DNA of 64,000 nucleotides from CBCOTE01 sp965112965 (GTDB lineage: Bacteria > Desulfobacterota > Desulfovibrionia > Desulfovibrionales > Desulfovibrionaceae), in assembly GCA_965112965.1 (NCBI GenBank), contig CBCOTE010000022.1:300108-364107 (forward strand), given 5' to 3'. Made by a program: the position numbers and the translations under genes. The notes beneath the pieces were generated by a model, which saw only the letters and a list, made by a program, of their open reading frames with translations, searched no databases and was not told the origin of the DNA. The first letter of the stretch is position 1. Every line of letters begins with the position of its first letter. Shown piece by piece: positions 19,111-29,228 of this stretch.

Positions 19111-21531
19111 TTAACCAAATATGCGAATGCAGATTTTAGCTAGACAGGTAGCGTGTAGTGCAATACATATGACAATGGCGCTTCCAAGGCGTAGACTCAA
19201 GGTAGTCAGCGGGAATGTTTCCCCAGGCCAGGCCGCGAATCCTGCTCCGGCCACCGAGAGCAATATGGCGTAAAACCCAATTAAGTAGCGGCCGTGTACA
19301 TTTGGAAAGCCCAATTTATATGCGGCCAGCGCCGCTGTTAGTCCTACCCCAAGGGTTCCTATAGCCCAGAAGCCGAGCCAGACTGTTCTTCGATCATCCT
19401 GTATTCGCCATACCCGCCACAAGACTAAAATTAAACCAATGCCAGTTCCGCCGGCTAGCCATCGGGCGAGGGCTTTAGGTAGTCCCATATGGTGCCAGCC
19501 GAAGCCGATCCAGAAGGTTTCGGATAGGAGGATGTCTGGTTCCCTGAAGCTGCATCCTGTCACTAGGGCGAAGGTTACCTCTCGGAGGTAGCGGTTGAGA
19601 GGTATAGTCTGGATTTCGTTGGGCGAGTCGGTAAAAGGTAGATTGGCTGATAGGGCCAGGAATGATAGGACGAGCCCTAGGGCTATAGGTAGTCCTAGAA
19701 GGGCAGTGCGGCGGATGCCTTTGAGCATTAAGGTCATTGCTGGACTGGCTGTGAGTCGACCCAGTGCTAGTTCACCGAGTAGGGCCAAGGGTGTACTCAG
19801 GGTCCACGCTATGGGGTGGGCCAGGGTTTCAGATAGAGCAAGGGGTAAAAATAGAGCTATAATTTGAACAATCTGGTCAAGCAGCCTGGTTACTTGTGGC
19901 GTGTCCCGCAGCGGATAGAGGAAGGCGGTTGTGGCTAGAAGACCTCCCCAAAAACGTAAAGCGCCGGCTATCTGCTCCTGCATATTCCATATTTTGTCTA
20001 AATTCAGGAATATTCGGGCGGCAATGATTGCGGCTAGCCAGGCTAGTAGTGTGGTCCCTGTAGAGCCGGTAAGGACGAGTAGTACGGTTAGTCCTCCTAT
20101 GAGTAACCCTGACGCTGGAAAATCTCCTCGGCGCAGGAAGAATCCTAGATTTGCGCAGCCTAAGAGTAGCAAGACCATAGTGGATAAGGCGTAGTTAGAT
20201 ACGTGCATGGCGAAGAAAGGTAGGGTTGGGACGGCGAAGATGAAGAGCGGCCATGTAAATTGGGAGGATCCGGCCAGATGAGCGAGTAGCCAGGTTCCTA
20301 GGCCTGTAGCTAGGCTAAATCCAAGTCCGTGCAGTAGGCGCAGGCCCAGGAGCCACCCGGCTGGTGTATCCGGCACTATATGACTTAAAAACGGGATGGC
20401 TCCTTTCCATAGCTGTGTAGTAAGCCAGGAGCGTTTTGTCATTTCGGACATTGTGACTGTATTATTCCAAGGGGTGACGTCCAGGGTGTTTCGGTCAGCT
20501 GGCAGAAATAGCTCTCTAGTATTGGAGTGTAAGCGGTCCAGATGGTCGCGCCGGGCTAGGCGAAAGGTTTTAAAGAAAAGATCGTTGCGGTCGGCCAGGC
20601 TGGTGAAGGATAGGAAGTGGGCTGGCTCATCCGGGGCGTGTAAGGGTGGCAGGATTACGGCGTAAGCTGAAGCCAGAGCTAGAGCCAGGCAGCCGGTGGC
20701 TATAGGCAGACTGTTACCAGCAATTATCAGTTCAATGCCGCAGGCCGCCAGGCCAGCGCAGCCAAGAAGGATGATTATGATCCAGCTACCTGAAGGGCTT
20801 AAATCCCACAACCAGGCTAGAAGATCGAGACGTACGGCTGTGGGCTGATTTGGCCGCCAGGCCAAACGGCCCTGAACGTTGCAATATCCAGGTGCGGAAT
20901 CTAGCACCGTCAGTAGTCCAGATTGGACTGATGGTTTCGAAATTACTAGACTTACGGAACCGTAGGCCGCCAGCCGGATACGGAGTACGGCATCTAGGCC
21001 GCCCGTTGTGGCGGCTTGTTGCCAAAGGTCCGGACAGCCCGTCCCGAAGGAGACTAGGACCAGAGTGTCTTCTTGATTCAAGGATTGTCTGGCCGGCGCA
21101 GTGAGCCGGCAATTGGAACAATCAGAGGTATCAAATTCTAAGGTGGCCTCGGCTACGGGCAAGGAACTTGTTGCTGTCCTTTGGTTAGTTCCTGGGCTGC
21201 CGGTGGTGGTCACTTCGATCTCCAGGCGGTCAAGGTGACCCAGATGTATGGGCAGCATGAAGCGTAGTGGTAGGCTATAGATCCAGCCTTCTGCTTCCGC
21301 ATCCATGGGAATGGCTAAGGTGGCGGTGCGGTTGGGGTCCAGTGGGGCTAGGAAGGCGGGATGTACTGGTAAAAGTAGCACGGCCATCAGGCTAGCCAAG
21401 GCCGCAAGGATGGCGCTGTGGCCACAGTAGCGCAGCATCAATGTCCGCTGTTGGCGGTGCTGAGCATCGGGAGGAGATAACATTATTATTGTTGGATATG
21501 GTCTATTCTGGGAGTGGCGTCCTACTGTCAT
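19111..21531 (-). CDS. Large multi-pass membrane protein, DUF2142-like
   Basis: An 806-residue integral membrane protein. One membrane segment lies near residues 38-58, followed by a soluble region of about 190 residues without Cys-rich motifs, then ten or more hydrophobic segments to the C-terminus. The loop around residue 300 reads PPLHAPDEPAHFLSF, which matches the P-DEP-H motif of the DUF2142 family, thought to include glycosyltransferase-C-like proteins of envelope polysaccharide pathways; the acidic pair would then be the catalytic or metal site. Several in-frame Met codons (21531, 21483, 21438) could start it and none has a clear ribosome-binding site. No glycan genes are adjacent. Being intact over 2.4 kb in a decaying genome argues that it works. 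Family call is moderate; function is inference. Confidence 0.75.
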   Translation of the reverse strand: MTVGRHSQNRPYPTIIMLSPPDAQHRQQRTLMLRYCGHSAILAALASLMAVLLLPVHPAFLAPLDPNRTATLAIPMDAEAEGWIYSLPLRFMLPIHLGHLDRLEIEVTTTGSPGTNQRTATSSLPVAEATLEFDTSDCSNCRLTAPARQSLNQEDTLVLVSFGTGCPDLWQQAATTGGLDAVLRIRLAAYGSVSLVISKPSVQSGLLTVLDSAPGYCNVQGRLAWRPNQPTAVRLDLLAWLWDLSPSGSWIIIILLGCAGLAACGIELIIAGNSLPIATGCLALALASAYAVILPPLHAPDEPAHFLSFTSLADRNDLFFKTFRLARRDHLDRLHSNTRELFLPADRNTLDVTPWNNTVTMSEMTKRSWLTTQLWKGAIPFLSHIVPDTPAGWLLGLRLLHGLGFSLATGLGTWLLAHLAGSSQFTWPLFIFAVPTLPFFAMHVSNYALSTMVLLLLGCANLGFFLRRGDFPASGLLIGGLTVLLVLTGSTGTTLLAWLAAIIAARIFLNLDKIWNMQEQIAGALRFWGGLLATTAFLYPLRDTPQVTRLLDQIVQIIALFLPLALSETLAHPIAWTLSTPLALLGELALGRLTASPAMTLMLKGIRRTALLGLPIALGLVLSFLALSANLPFTDSPNEIQTIPLNRYLREVTFALVTGCSFREPDILLSETFWIGFGWHHMGLPKALARWLAGGTGIGLILVLWRVWRIQDDRRTVWLGFWAIGTLGVGLTAALAAYKLGFPNVHGRYLIGFYAILLSVAGAGFAAWPGETFPLTTLSLRLGSAIVICIALHATCLAKICIRIFG

Positions 21532-22739
21532 AAGTACTCAGTCTAGCCAGAAAATTCAACATATCGCCCTTGGTTGGATCCGGGCGCAGTATAATATAAT
21601 GTATTTCTCAGTCAGGCGAGAGATGGTATGTCTCCCATTTTAGTGAGGTATTTTCTTAGATAGTGGCAGAGAATAGCAATTCCCCTTAGTAAGTAAGGGA
21701 GGATCAGAGTCATGGGCGAATAAAAAAAAAGATTATTTTGTGCGACTATGGACAGGAAATTGGCCGATTTGCTATATGTGAGATTTTGTGGTAGGCATAT
21801 CTACGGTTTTGCTGGTCATGGGTTTTGCTAGTCATGAACAGTATTGAAGACTAGGAGCAGATAGCCGAGATTAGGCTATTAAGCATGTTTGTGTGCCTTG
21901 GCTTACGTGGGATAATTGACCTTCATCAACCGGCTGCAATGTTTTTCGTTATTTTTCGGTATCTATTTTTACTCGGTTTGCTACTAATGTTTGAGTAGAT
22001 CTTAGTTGTGGCACCGGCGGTGTTCTAGCCATGTTCAAGGCCGTTTTGTATAAGAATTCCAAGCGCAGACTCACGCCCGGCATGATTTACATCCTTACTT
22101 TCTCATATATTATATTCATTCTTTACCTATTTTATATTTTTTAATCTTAGTTGATAAAAAAATATGATAGTATATAAAGTTTATGTGGTTATGGTGTTAA
22201 AAGATAGAGCGGGGGGAGTCATTGGGGTTTAGAATAGCTCGGAAAAGTTTGTTGGGGTACGCAATCTACCCTGTTATATTCTAAACGACTCTTAAATGGT
22301 AGGCCACAAGGGTCGGGCCGGATAGGATTGTTACTGGTGGGGTATTTGGATAACCAGGATGTATTGGATCATGAGACTGTCTAAGGGTGCTTCGATCCAG
22401 TTTATCGACGAGCTCTATTAACTGGCAGTGTTGAGGCGATGATGAGAATTACGGTCGAGGCAATGCGCCTAGCTTTAGGCCGAGAAAATGGGATCTAGCC
22501 GTGGCTGGGACGTTGGGCTGAGGATGGTAGAGTGTTGAAAGACAGACTGTCCGGGAACATTTGTTGTATATTGTCTAGCGTATCGTGGAGGCGTAAGGTT
22601 GGGGTCAGGTTCGTTTGGAGGTGCAAGAGCTTATTGAAGTTGGCTGGGTTGTAAATCGAGTAATATCTTCCGTCTTGTTTTACCGTAGGTTTGGTAGTTC
22701 CAGAGGTATGGAATATAAGTCCGCGAAGGCATTTTCCCT
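21532..22739. other. Decayed divergent region before rlmE
   Basis: 1.2 kb between the minus-strand membrane protein and plus-strand rlmE. It holds a ribosome-binding site and ATG in front of a broken frame (21695-21714), a 16-bp tandem duplication (21805-21836), and a stretch about 22300-22660 where plus-strand frames give protein-like segments interrupted by stops. The part at 22090-22200 is AT-rich. I read it as one or more plus-strand pseudogenes; the original products are not recognisable. Confidence 0.5.
21695..21790 (+). pseudogene. Start of a plus-strand pseudogene with intact ribosome-binding site
   Basis: AAGGGAGG at 21695-21702 is followed nine bases later by ATG (21712), but the frame stops at the fourth codon. 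Removing one G from the GGG after the start restores a frame reading M-A-N-K-K-K-D-Y-F-V-R-L-W-T-G-N-W-P, which is protein-like for about 22 codons until another stop. A one-base insertion next to the start plus later decay is the simplest explanation. The family is not recognised. Confidence 0.45.
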
Positions 22740-23378
22740 ATGAAAAACTACCGTGACCATTATTTTGTGAAGGCCAAGCAAGATGGCTACGTAGCCCGAT
22801 CCGTGTATAAGCTTAAAGAACTGGACACGCAATATAGGCTTTTCAGACCTGGTCAGCGTATTTTAGACCTGGGCGCAGCCCCTGGTTCCTGGACTCTCTA
22901 CGCCGCGGCAAAAGTAGCTGGGGGTAAGGCTCTGGTTGGGGGTACTCAAGGAGAGCGAGGCAAGGGCGGCTGGGTATTGGCCGTGGACCTTCAGGATTGG
23001 GCAGCCCTGGGCACAACCTTCCCAGATAATGTGACTTGCCTCACTGATGATGTATTAGAGCCTTCTCAAGTCCTATATGCGGCCCTATCAGCCTGGCGGC
23101 CCTTCGACTTGGTTATCAGTGACATGGCTCCGCGCACTACTGGCGTTCGGGTTACAGATCAAACTTGTTCCTTGGCCTTAGCCGAGGCTGCTCTGAAGAT
23201 GGCCGGCTACGCACTGGTCACAGGCGGCCATTTTATAGTAAAGATCTTCATGGGCCCGGACGTCAAGGCTTATGTTGATATTCTATGCCGGCGGTTTGCT
23301 ACAGTGAAGGCCCATAAACCTAAAAGTTCTCGTAGTGAAAGCATCGAAATATTTTATGTTGGATTTTTTAAGAGATAA
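22740..23378 (+). CDS. rlmE: 23S rRNA 2'-O-ribose methyltransferase RlmE (FtsJ)
   Basis: SAM-dependent methyltransferase that modifies a U in the peptidyl-transferase centre of 23S rRNA (U2552 in E. coli). The SAM motif LDLGAAPGSWT lies near residue 43, and the K-D-K-E catalytic set is present: Lys in RSVYKL (residue 24), Asp in ISDMAPRTTG, Lys in HFIVKIFMG and Glu in SESIEIFYVG. An insertion of about 12 residues rich in Gly and Lys follows the SAM motif. At 212 residues the length is normal. First gene of the plus-strand block. Confidence 0.95.
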   Translation: MKNYRDHYFVKAKQDGYVARSVYKLKELDTQYRLFRPGQRILDLGAAPGSWTLYAAAKVAGGKALVGGTQGERGKGGWVLAVDLQDWAALGTTFPDNVTCLTDDVLEPSQVLYAALSAWRPFDLVISDMAPRTTGVRVTDQTCSLALAEAALKMAGYALVTGGHFIVKIFMGPDVKAYVDILCRRFATVKAHKPKSSRSESIEIFYVGFFKR

Positions 23379-23553
23379 TCGACGTTCACCATCTGAACAT
23401 AGGGGGCGTTTATGGCCAGAGCCTTGACGGAATACTAAGCTGAGTTTATAGCATATATCTAGTAAGTTTCCTTTACGATAGCTGTTAGCCTTGAGGCAAT
23501 TTATGATTTCATCCTCGACGCCCGTGTTGCTGCCGCCCGCTTAAGGAGAGAGC

Positions 23554-24300
23554 ATGGCCGGACACAGTAAATGGAAGAATATCCAACATCGTAAGGGCCG
23601 TCAGGACGCCAAAAAGGGTAGGGCCTTCACAAAGGCGGCTAAGGAAATCATCATCGCCGCCAAGAGCGGTGATGACTCAGCTACGAATGCTCGTCTGCGT
23701 GCGGCTATCCTGGCGGCCAAGGCAGTGAACTTACCTAAAGATAAAATCGATAATGCCATCAAGAAGGGCATAGGCGAACTGGCCGGTGGCGATATTATGG
23801 AGATTACTTACGAAGGTTACGGCCCAGGTGGCGTGGCCCTGCTCATCGAGACGGTCACGGATAACCGCAACCGTACCGTGGCCGATTTGCGTCACGTACT
23901 CTCCAAGAATGGTGGAGTTATGGGTGAGACCGGTAGTGTAGCCTGGATGTTCGACCGTAAGGGCATCTTGATCTTTGATTACGAGAAATACACCGAAGAT
24001 CAACTTCTGGAGATTGGCCTGGAGGCTGGCGTTGATAATGTAGTCGATCATGGCGACAGTTGGGAGGTACATACGGCTCCTGAAGACTTTGAGGCTGTGC
24101 AACAAGCCTTTGAGATTGCTGGATTGGTTCCTAAGAGTTCCGAAATTTCTATGCAATCCAAGAATAACATAGCCGTGGATGTTAATAGCGGCCGCAAGTT
24201 ACTTCGGCTTATAGAGTCATTGGATGACCATGACGACGTGCAAAATATCGTTGTCAATTTCGATTTGACGGACGATTTATTGGATGAGATTGAAGGTTAA
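23554..24300 (+). CDS. yebC: YebC/PmpR family protein (TACO1)
   Basis: Family of translation-assisting or transcription-regulating proteins. The N-terminus [20 protein letters not shown] is the family signature, and the middle domain has the NRTVADLRH and [11 protein letters not shown] motifs. At 248 residues it is full length. An AAGGAGAG ribosome-binding site precedes the ATG. It lies 8 bases upstream of ruvC, the very common yebC-ruvC-ruvA-ruvB order, suggesting one transcript. Bacterial YebC proteins have been tied to relief of ribosome stalling; that role is assumed here. Confidence 0.95.
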   Translation: MAGHSKWKNIQHRKGRQDAKKGRAFTKAAKEIIIAAKSGDDSATNARLRAAILAAKAVNLPKDKIDNAIKKGIGELAGGDIMEITYEGYGPGGVALLIETVTDNRNRTVADLRHVLSKNGGVMGETGSVAWMFDRKGILIFDYEKYTEDQLLEIGLEAGVDNVVDHGDSWEVHTAPEDFEAVQQAFEIAGLVPKSSEISMQSKNNIAVDVNSGRKLLRLIESLDDHDDVQNIVVNFDLTDDLLDEIEG

Positions 24301-24308
24301 GGAACGAT

Positions 24309-24818
24309 GTGTCGAAGTATCCATATGGGATGGTAGTTGTACTTGGATTAGACCCTGGCTTTCGGGCCACTGGGTATGGAGTAATTCTAGAGCAGTCGGG
24401 CCAGATTGAATATCTTGACGCCGGTGTCATCCGTACTGATTCCGGTGCATCGTTGGTCGAGCGGCTTGGGGCCATTTACGTCGGTGTGGTCGGTTTAGTA
24501 GAGCGCTACGCGCCCCATGAGGCCGTAGTGGAAAATATATTTGCGGCTAAGAACGTTGCCTCAGCCCTCAAACTTGGCCAGGCCCGAGGGGCAGCTATTT
24601 CAGCCCTGGCCGTGACTGGCCTGCCCATATCTGAGTATGAGCCGACCCTGGTCAAGCAGAGCGTGGTGGGCGTGGGTCGAGCGGATAAAGAACAGGTAGC
24701 TTTTATGGTCGGTCGTATCCTGGTTCGTGACTTACATTGGGCTAAGGATGCCTCCGATGCCTTGGCTATTGCTATTTGCCATCTGAACCATCGTCGCTGC
24801 CGTCATCTCTTAGCATAG
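24309..24818 (+). CDS. ruvC: Holliday junction resolvase RuvC
   Basis: Endonuclease cutting Holliday junctions. Catalytic acidic residues are all visible: Asp 15 in GLDPGFRATGYG, Glu 75 in VVENIF, and Asp 147 and Asp 150 in KDASDALAIA. The start is GTG at 24309, supported by AAGGA five bases upstream; an ATG seven codons inside would match the more usual N-terminus but has no ribosome-binding site. 169 residues. Confidence 0.96.
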   Translation: MSKYPYGMVVVLGLDPGFRATGYGVILEQSGQIEYLDAGVIRTDSGASLVERLGAIYVGVVGLVERYAPHEAVVENIFAAKNVASALKLGQARGAAISALAVTGLPISEYEPTLVKQSVVGVGRADKEQVAFMVGRILVRDLHWAKDASDALAIAICHLNHRRCRHLLA

Positions 24819-24914
24819 CCGCGGGGTGATGAGTAAGGGAGAAACGGGGCGGTTGCCAAGGTCAAGGCTGCCTATGTGTTGAGCTGATGGGACCGGCGTA
24901 GGAGGGACGCAGAG

Positions 24915-25526
24915 ATGATCGCCTATCTGGAAGGTCGCATCTTGGCCCAGGCGTTAGACTCGGATGCCTGTGTGTTGCTCACATCCGGCGGGGTGGGTTA
25001 TATGGTATATTTGTCTAAGTCTGTGGCTCGGGGACTACCGGCTAATGGGGAGACATCGGCCTTCCACGTGGCCACCGTAGTGCGTGAGGATGCTATTGAC
25101 CTCTACGGCTTCGCTACAGCCTACGAGCGAGAGATCTTCTTAGTCTGTCTGGGTATTGCTAACCTGGGCCCCAAGACTGCCCTTGCTCTGCTTTCTACTT
25201 ACGGGCCTGATGATCTACGCTGGGTGATGGCGGCCGACGATCCGACCCTACTCACCCGTGTTCCGGGTATTGGCAAGAAAAAGGCGCAGCAGATCTTCCT
25301 GGAACTTAAATATAAGCTTAAAATATCCAATGATCTTTTGACTTTACCATTTCAGCCTAGGACATATCTGACTAGTTCTTTTCGCGACGCCATGGCCGGT
25401 CTTATTAATCTAGGCTATGCTGAGGACGAGGTCCGGGCAGTGTTGGAGCGGGTCTTTGCGGTTGAGTCCGATCTGGACGTGGTTGCAGCCCTGCGGCAGG
25501 CTTTGAAAATTATGGCTAAAGGCTAG
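24915..25526 (+). CDS. ruvA: Holliday junction branch-migration protein RuvA
   Basis: Tetrameric junction-binding partner of RuvB. N-terminal OB-fold, two helix-hairpin-helix motifs (IANLGPKTAL near residue 75 and VPGIGKKKAQQI near residue 115), and the C-terminal RuvB-contacting domain (FRDAMAGLINLGYAEDEV onward). At 203 residues it is the usual size. The gap to ruvB is three bases. Confidence 0.97.
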   Translation: MIAYLEGRILAQALDSDACVLLTSGGVGYMVYLSKSVARGLPANGETSAFHVATVVREDAIDLYGFATAYEREIFLVCLGIANLGPKTALALLSTYGPDDLRWVMAADDPTLLTRVPGIGKKKAQQIFLELKYKLKISNDLLTLPFQPRTYLTSSFRDAMAGLINLGYAEDEVRAVLERVFAVESDLDVVAALRQALKIMAKG

Positions 25527-25529
25527 TAG

Positions 25530-26498
25530 ATGTCCCACCTTAAGCACGGGCAGCTGACGGAGTCCACACGTCCCGTCTCGCTAGCCGAATTTATCGGCCA
25601 AGACGAATTGCGTGCCAATCTGGCCGTATATTTGGCAGCGGCCCGTGAACGGCGTCAGCCCATGGATCACACCCTCTTCTGTGGCTATCCAGGCTTGGGC
25701 AAGACTACCTTGGCTCGGATTATGGCCGTCGAGCTTGGCGTCAATTGCGTGGCTACATCTGGGCCGGTCATTGAGCGCAGCGGTGATTTGGCCGCTATTC
25801 TCACAAATCTTGGTCCTCTTGACATCCTTTTTTTAGATGAGATCCATCGCCTGCCGGCAACGGTGGAGGAGGTATTTTATCCGGCTATGGAGGACTTCAA
25901 GCTCGACTTGGTTATCGGTCAGGGTCCAGGGGCGCGTACGGTCAAGATCGACATTGAACCATTCACCCTTGTTGGCGCTACTACTCGCCTGGGACTTTTG
26001 ACCTCCCCCTTGCGTGACCGTTTTGGGGTTCTTTTGCGTCTGGAGTTCTACAGCCCAGAGGATCTGGCCCGTATCGTGATCCGGGCTGCTAAGATTCTTA
26101 AGGTAATCCTCACCAATGATGGGGCCATTGAGATTGGCCGCCGTGCACGTGGTACTCCGCGTATCGCCATTCGGCTCCTTAGGCGAGTTTGTGATTTTGT
26201 TCTAGTACAAGGCCAGACGCAGGTGGATGCCAAAAATGCCCACGCGGCCTTGGAACGTATGAATGTCGATGTTTCAGGCTTGGATCATATGGACAGAAAG
26301 CTACTTAAGGTGCTCGTCGAGTACTATGGTGGAGGCCCGGTGGGCGTGAAGACTTTGGCTGTGGCCTGTTCCGAGGAAGTACGCACCCTAGAGGAGATTT
26401 ATGAGCCTTTTCTCATCCAGTGCGGTTTTATCAAACGTACACCTCGCGGTAGAGTAGCCACGGCCAAAGCTTTCCAGCATCTTAAAACTTTAGGTTAG
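25530..26498 (+). CDS. ruvB: Holliday junction helicase RuvB
   Basis: AAA+ motor of branch migration. Walker [10 protein letters not shown] with Lys 58, Walker B LFLDEIH with Asp 103 and Glu 104, sensor 1 and Arg-finger region [18 protein letters not shown], sensor 2 [12 protein letters not shown], and the C-terminal winged-helix domain. At 322 residues it is slightly short at the N-terminus compared with many RuvB proteins, but nothing essential is missing. With ruvC and ruvA it keeps homologous-recombination resolution functional, which is often lost in the most reduced genomes. Confidence 0.97.
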   Translation: MSHLKHGQLTESTRPVSLAEFIGQDELRANLAVYLAAARERRQPMDHTLFCGYPGLGKTTLARIMAVELGVNCVATSGPVIERSGDLAAILTNLGPLDILFLDEIHRLPATVEEVFYPAMEDFKLDLVIGQGPGARTVKIDIEPFTLVGATTRLGLLTSPLRDRFGVLLRLEFYSPEDLARIVIRAAKILKVILTNDGAIEIGRRARGTPRIAIRLLRRVCDFVLVQGQTQVDAKNAHAALERMNVDVSGLDHMDRKLLKVLVEYYGGGPVGVKTLAVACSEEVRTLEEIYEPFLIQCGFIKRTPRGRVATAKAFQHLKTLG

Positions 26499-26533
26499 TT
26501 TAAAAATGTATTAGGCTAGAGTCAGGAGTGATC

Positions 26534-27268
26534 ATGGTGCAAAAACGATTGCGGGTTGAGTTGCTCGCCTATACCCCCGATGGACTTTCGCTTATCTACA
26601 CCGCTTTTCGACAATGTTATCACTCCGATTATGTGGCCGAGATGTGGCCGAAGCTCCTGACTGGGGAGATTACGCTGGATAAGCAAGCTGAATTCGTGGC
26701 CAAAACTATGGAATCCGGCCACAACAGTCCTGTCGAGCATGTAAACTTTACCTTCGCCGCCGATGGCATCTCTCGAGCCCTGACTCACCAATTAGTGCGC
26801 CACCGCATCGCCTCTTATTCGCAGCAGAGTCAGCGTTACTTGGACGGAAAACACTTTGAATATGTCTTGCCTCCAGCGATTGCTCGAATTCCAGAGGCTA
26901 AGGCTCGTTTCTTGGCCTTTCTTAAGGAATGCCGTAGTGCCTACAGCGACCTCCAGGGCATGCTGGAAGCGGCCGGACGTGGCGCCAAGGCCAATGAAGA
27001 CGCTCGTTTCGTCCTTCCTCAGGCATCTGGGACTAAGATTGTGTTTACGATGAATTGCCGTAGTCTGCTACATTTTTTTGAGCTGCGCTGCTGCGCTCGA
27101 GCCCAGTGGGAAATTCGCGCACTAGCCCAGCGTATGTTGGAGTTATGTCGTGAGGCCCTGCCAACTATTTTTGACCGTGCTGGTGCCCGTTGCGAACGTC
27201 TTGGTTACTGTCCTGAGGGTGAGCGATTTACCTGCGGCCGTTATCCGTTGCGGACTATTATTGTCTGA
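26534..27268 (+). CDS. thyX: Flavin-dependent thymidylate synthase
   Basis: Makes dTMP from dUMP using FAD and methylenetetrahydrofolate. The ThyX signature RHRX7S is exact at residues 89-99, followed by RY; the C-terminal FFELRCC segment is also typical. I start at the ATG at 26534 because AGGAG lies five bases upstream; an in-frame GTG two codons earlier overlaps that site. It uses products of dCMP deaminase and GlyA elsewhere in the window and FAD derived from the riboflavin made by the rib genes. Immediately followed by a CTGT microsatellite. Confidence 0.96.
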   Translation: MVQKRLRVELLAYTPDGLSLIYTAFRQCYHSDYVAEMWPKLLTGEITLDKQAEFVAKTMESGHNSPVEHVNFTFAADGISRALTHQLVRHRIASYSQQSQRYLDGKHFEYVLPPAIARIPEAKARFLAFLKECRSAYSDLQGMLEAAGRGAKANEDARFVLPQASGTKIVFTMNCRSLLHFFELRCCARAQWEIRALAQRMLELCREALPTIFDRAGARCERLGYCPEGERFTCGRYPLRTIIV

Positions 27269-27830
<562 letters not shown>

Positions 27831-29228
27831 ATGGAAACACTATGGTCGCAAATCCAGTCGGTTCTGCAAAAAACTATCGATTCCGGCAGTTATCAAGTTT
27901 GGCTTAAGCAATTGCAGGCTGAACCCAAGGATGACGGTTTTTTGCTTATCGCTCCCAACGAATTCGTCGCGACCTGGATCCGTGACCGGCTGCTACCGGA
28001 TATCGAAGAAGCGGTCACTACCGTGCTTGGCTATCGTCCAGGCCTACAAGTGACCGTCCGGCCTCAGACTGGTCCTCTGTCGGTCACGGCTACTCCTGGT
28101 GGAACTATCCAAACTGCTTTGTTGCCTTTGTCTGTTGGACAGACCCAGTGTCAGCTCCCCTTACCGGTCACGGGCCTAGATGGTCCCCCTCAGGCCTTCT
28201 TATGGCAGTTTAATTTCGATGATTTTGTGGTCGGTCCTTGCAATGAATTGGCCTATGCCGCAGCTAAGAGCCTCGTCCAAGATACCGTATCCGCTGAACA
28301 GCTGTTCGTCAGTTCTGGACCGGGTCTGGGAAAGACTCATTTACTCCAGGCCGTTGGAGCCCGATATACCAGCCTGTGCAATAAGCGTCGACCCCGGGTG
28401 GAATACCTGACCGCTGAGGAGTTTGCCCGTCGTATGGTCATGGCCCTGCGCCTTAAAGAGATCGAACGTTTCAAGGTCCGCTACCGCGACGATGTGGACA
28501 TTCTTATCTTAGAAGACGTGCACTTTTTTCAGGGTAAAGAAAAGATTCAGTACGAGCTGTTGGCTACCCTTAAAGCCTTGCACGACCATGGCGCCAAAGT
28601 AGTCCTATCCAGTTCCTTCCTACCCCGTGAACTGAAAGACCTGGATAGTCAGCTTATCTCACGTTTTTGCTCAGGTTTTATTGCCGCCATCGACCGGCCA
28701 GACTTCGAAACCCGCAAACGTATCATTGAATGCAAGGCCCGCATCTTCGACATCGCTCTACCGGAATCAGTGACAGAGCTGCTGGCTGACCGCATCCGAG
28801 CAGATGTGCGCCAGCTGGAAAGCTGCTTAAAAAACCTCATTCTTAAGGCTAAATTACTTAACAAGCATATTTCTTTAGATTTGGCCTGGGAAATACTAGG
28901 TAGTTTCACCGCGTCTGAACCTTGCCTAAGTTTTGATCGTATTATCGATTTTGTCTGTGATACCTATGAACTCTCTCGCGAGCAGCTGCGCTCTAAGAGT
29001 CGACAGCGTCAAGTTGTAATGGGACGCAATATAGTTTTTTTTCTGGCACGCAAGCATACCGATCTTTCTCTAGAGAAGATCGGTAATCAGTTTAACCGTC
29101 GCCACTCTACTGTGCTTAAAGGTATCACCAATATTGAGCGTGAGTTGACTAAAAAATCTCCCCTCGGCCGACAACTGGCGCGAACTATGGATCTGCTCAA
29201 GCGTTGGACTCAAACACTTCCCGCGTAA
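27831..29228 (+). CDS. dnaA: Chromosomal replication initiator protein DnaA
   Basis: Origin-binding AAA+ initiator. Domain I (residues 1-75), a Pro/Thr-rich linker of about 50 residues, then domain III with Walker A SGPGLGKTH (Lys 168), Walker B ILILEDVHFF (Glu 228, Asp 229) and sensor regions, and domain IV with the helix-turn-helix signature DLSLEKIGNQFNRRHSTVLKGI near residue 415. At 465 residues it is full length. It is not followed by dnaN, gyrB or any other gene for 8.8 kb. Some Desulfovibrio carry two dnaA genes, one of them near ruvB, so this may be that copy; the window cannot settle it. A coding-strand T8 run (29035-29042) is in frame. Confidence 0.95.
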   Translation: METLWSQIQSVLQKTIDSGSYQVWLKQLQAEPKDDGFLLIAPNEFVATWIRDRLLPDIEEAVTTVLGYRPGLQVTVRPQTGPLSVTATPGGTIQTALLPLSVGQTQCQLPLPVTGLDGPPQAFLWQFNFDDFVVGPCNELAYAAAKSLVQDTVSAEQLFVSSGPGLGKTHLLQAVGARYTSLCNKRRPRVEYLTAEEFARRMVMALRLKEIERFKVRYRDDVDILILEDVHFFQGKEKIQYELLATLKALHDHGAKVVLSSSFLPRELKDLDSQLISRFCSGFIAAIDRPDFETRKRIIECKARIFDIALPESVTELLADRIRADVRQLESCLKNLILKAKLLNKHISLDLAWEILGSFTASEPCLSFDRIIDFVCDTYELSREQLRSKSRQRQVVMGRNIVFFLARKHTDLSLEKIGNQFNRRHSTVLKGITNIERELTKKSPLGRQLARTMDLLKRWTQTLPA

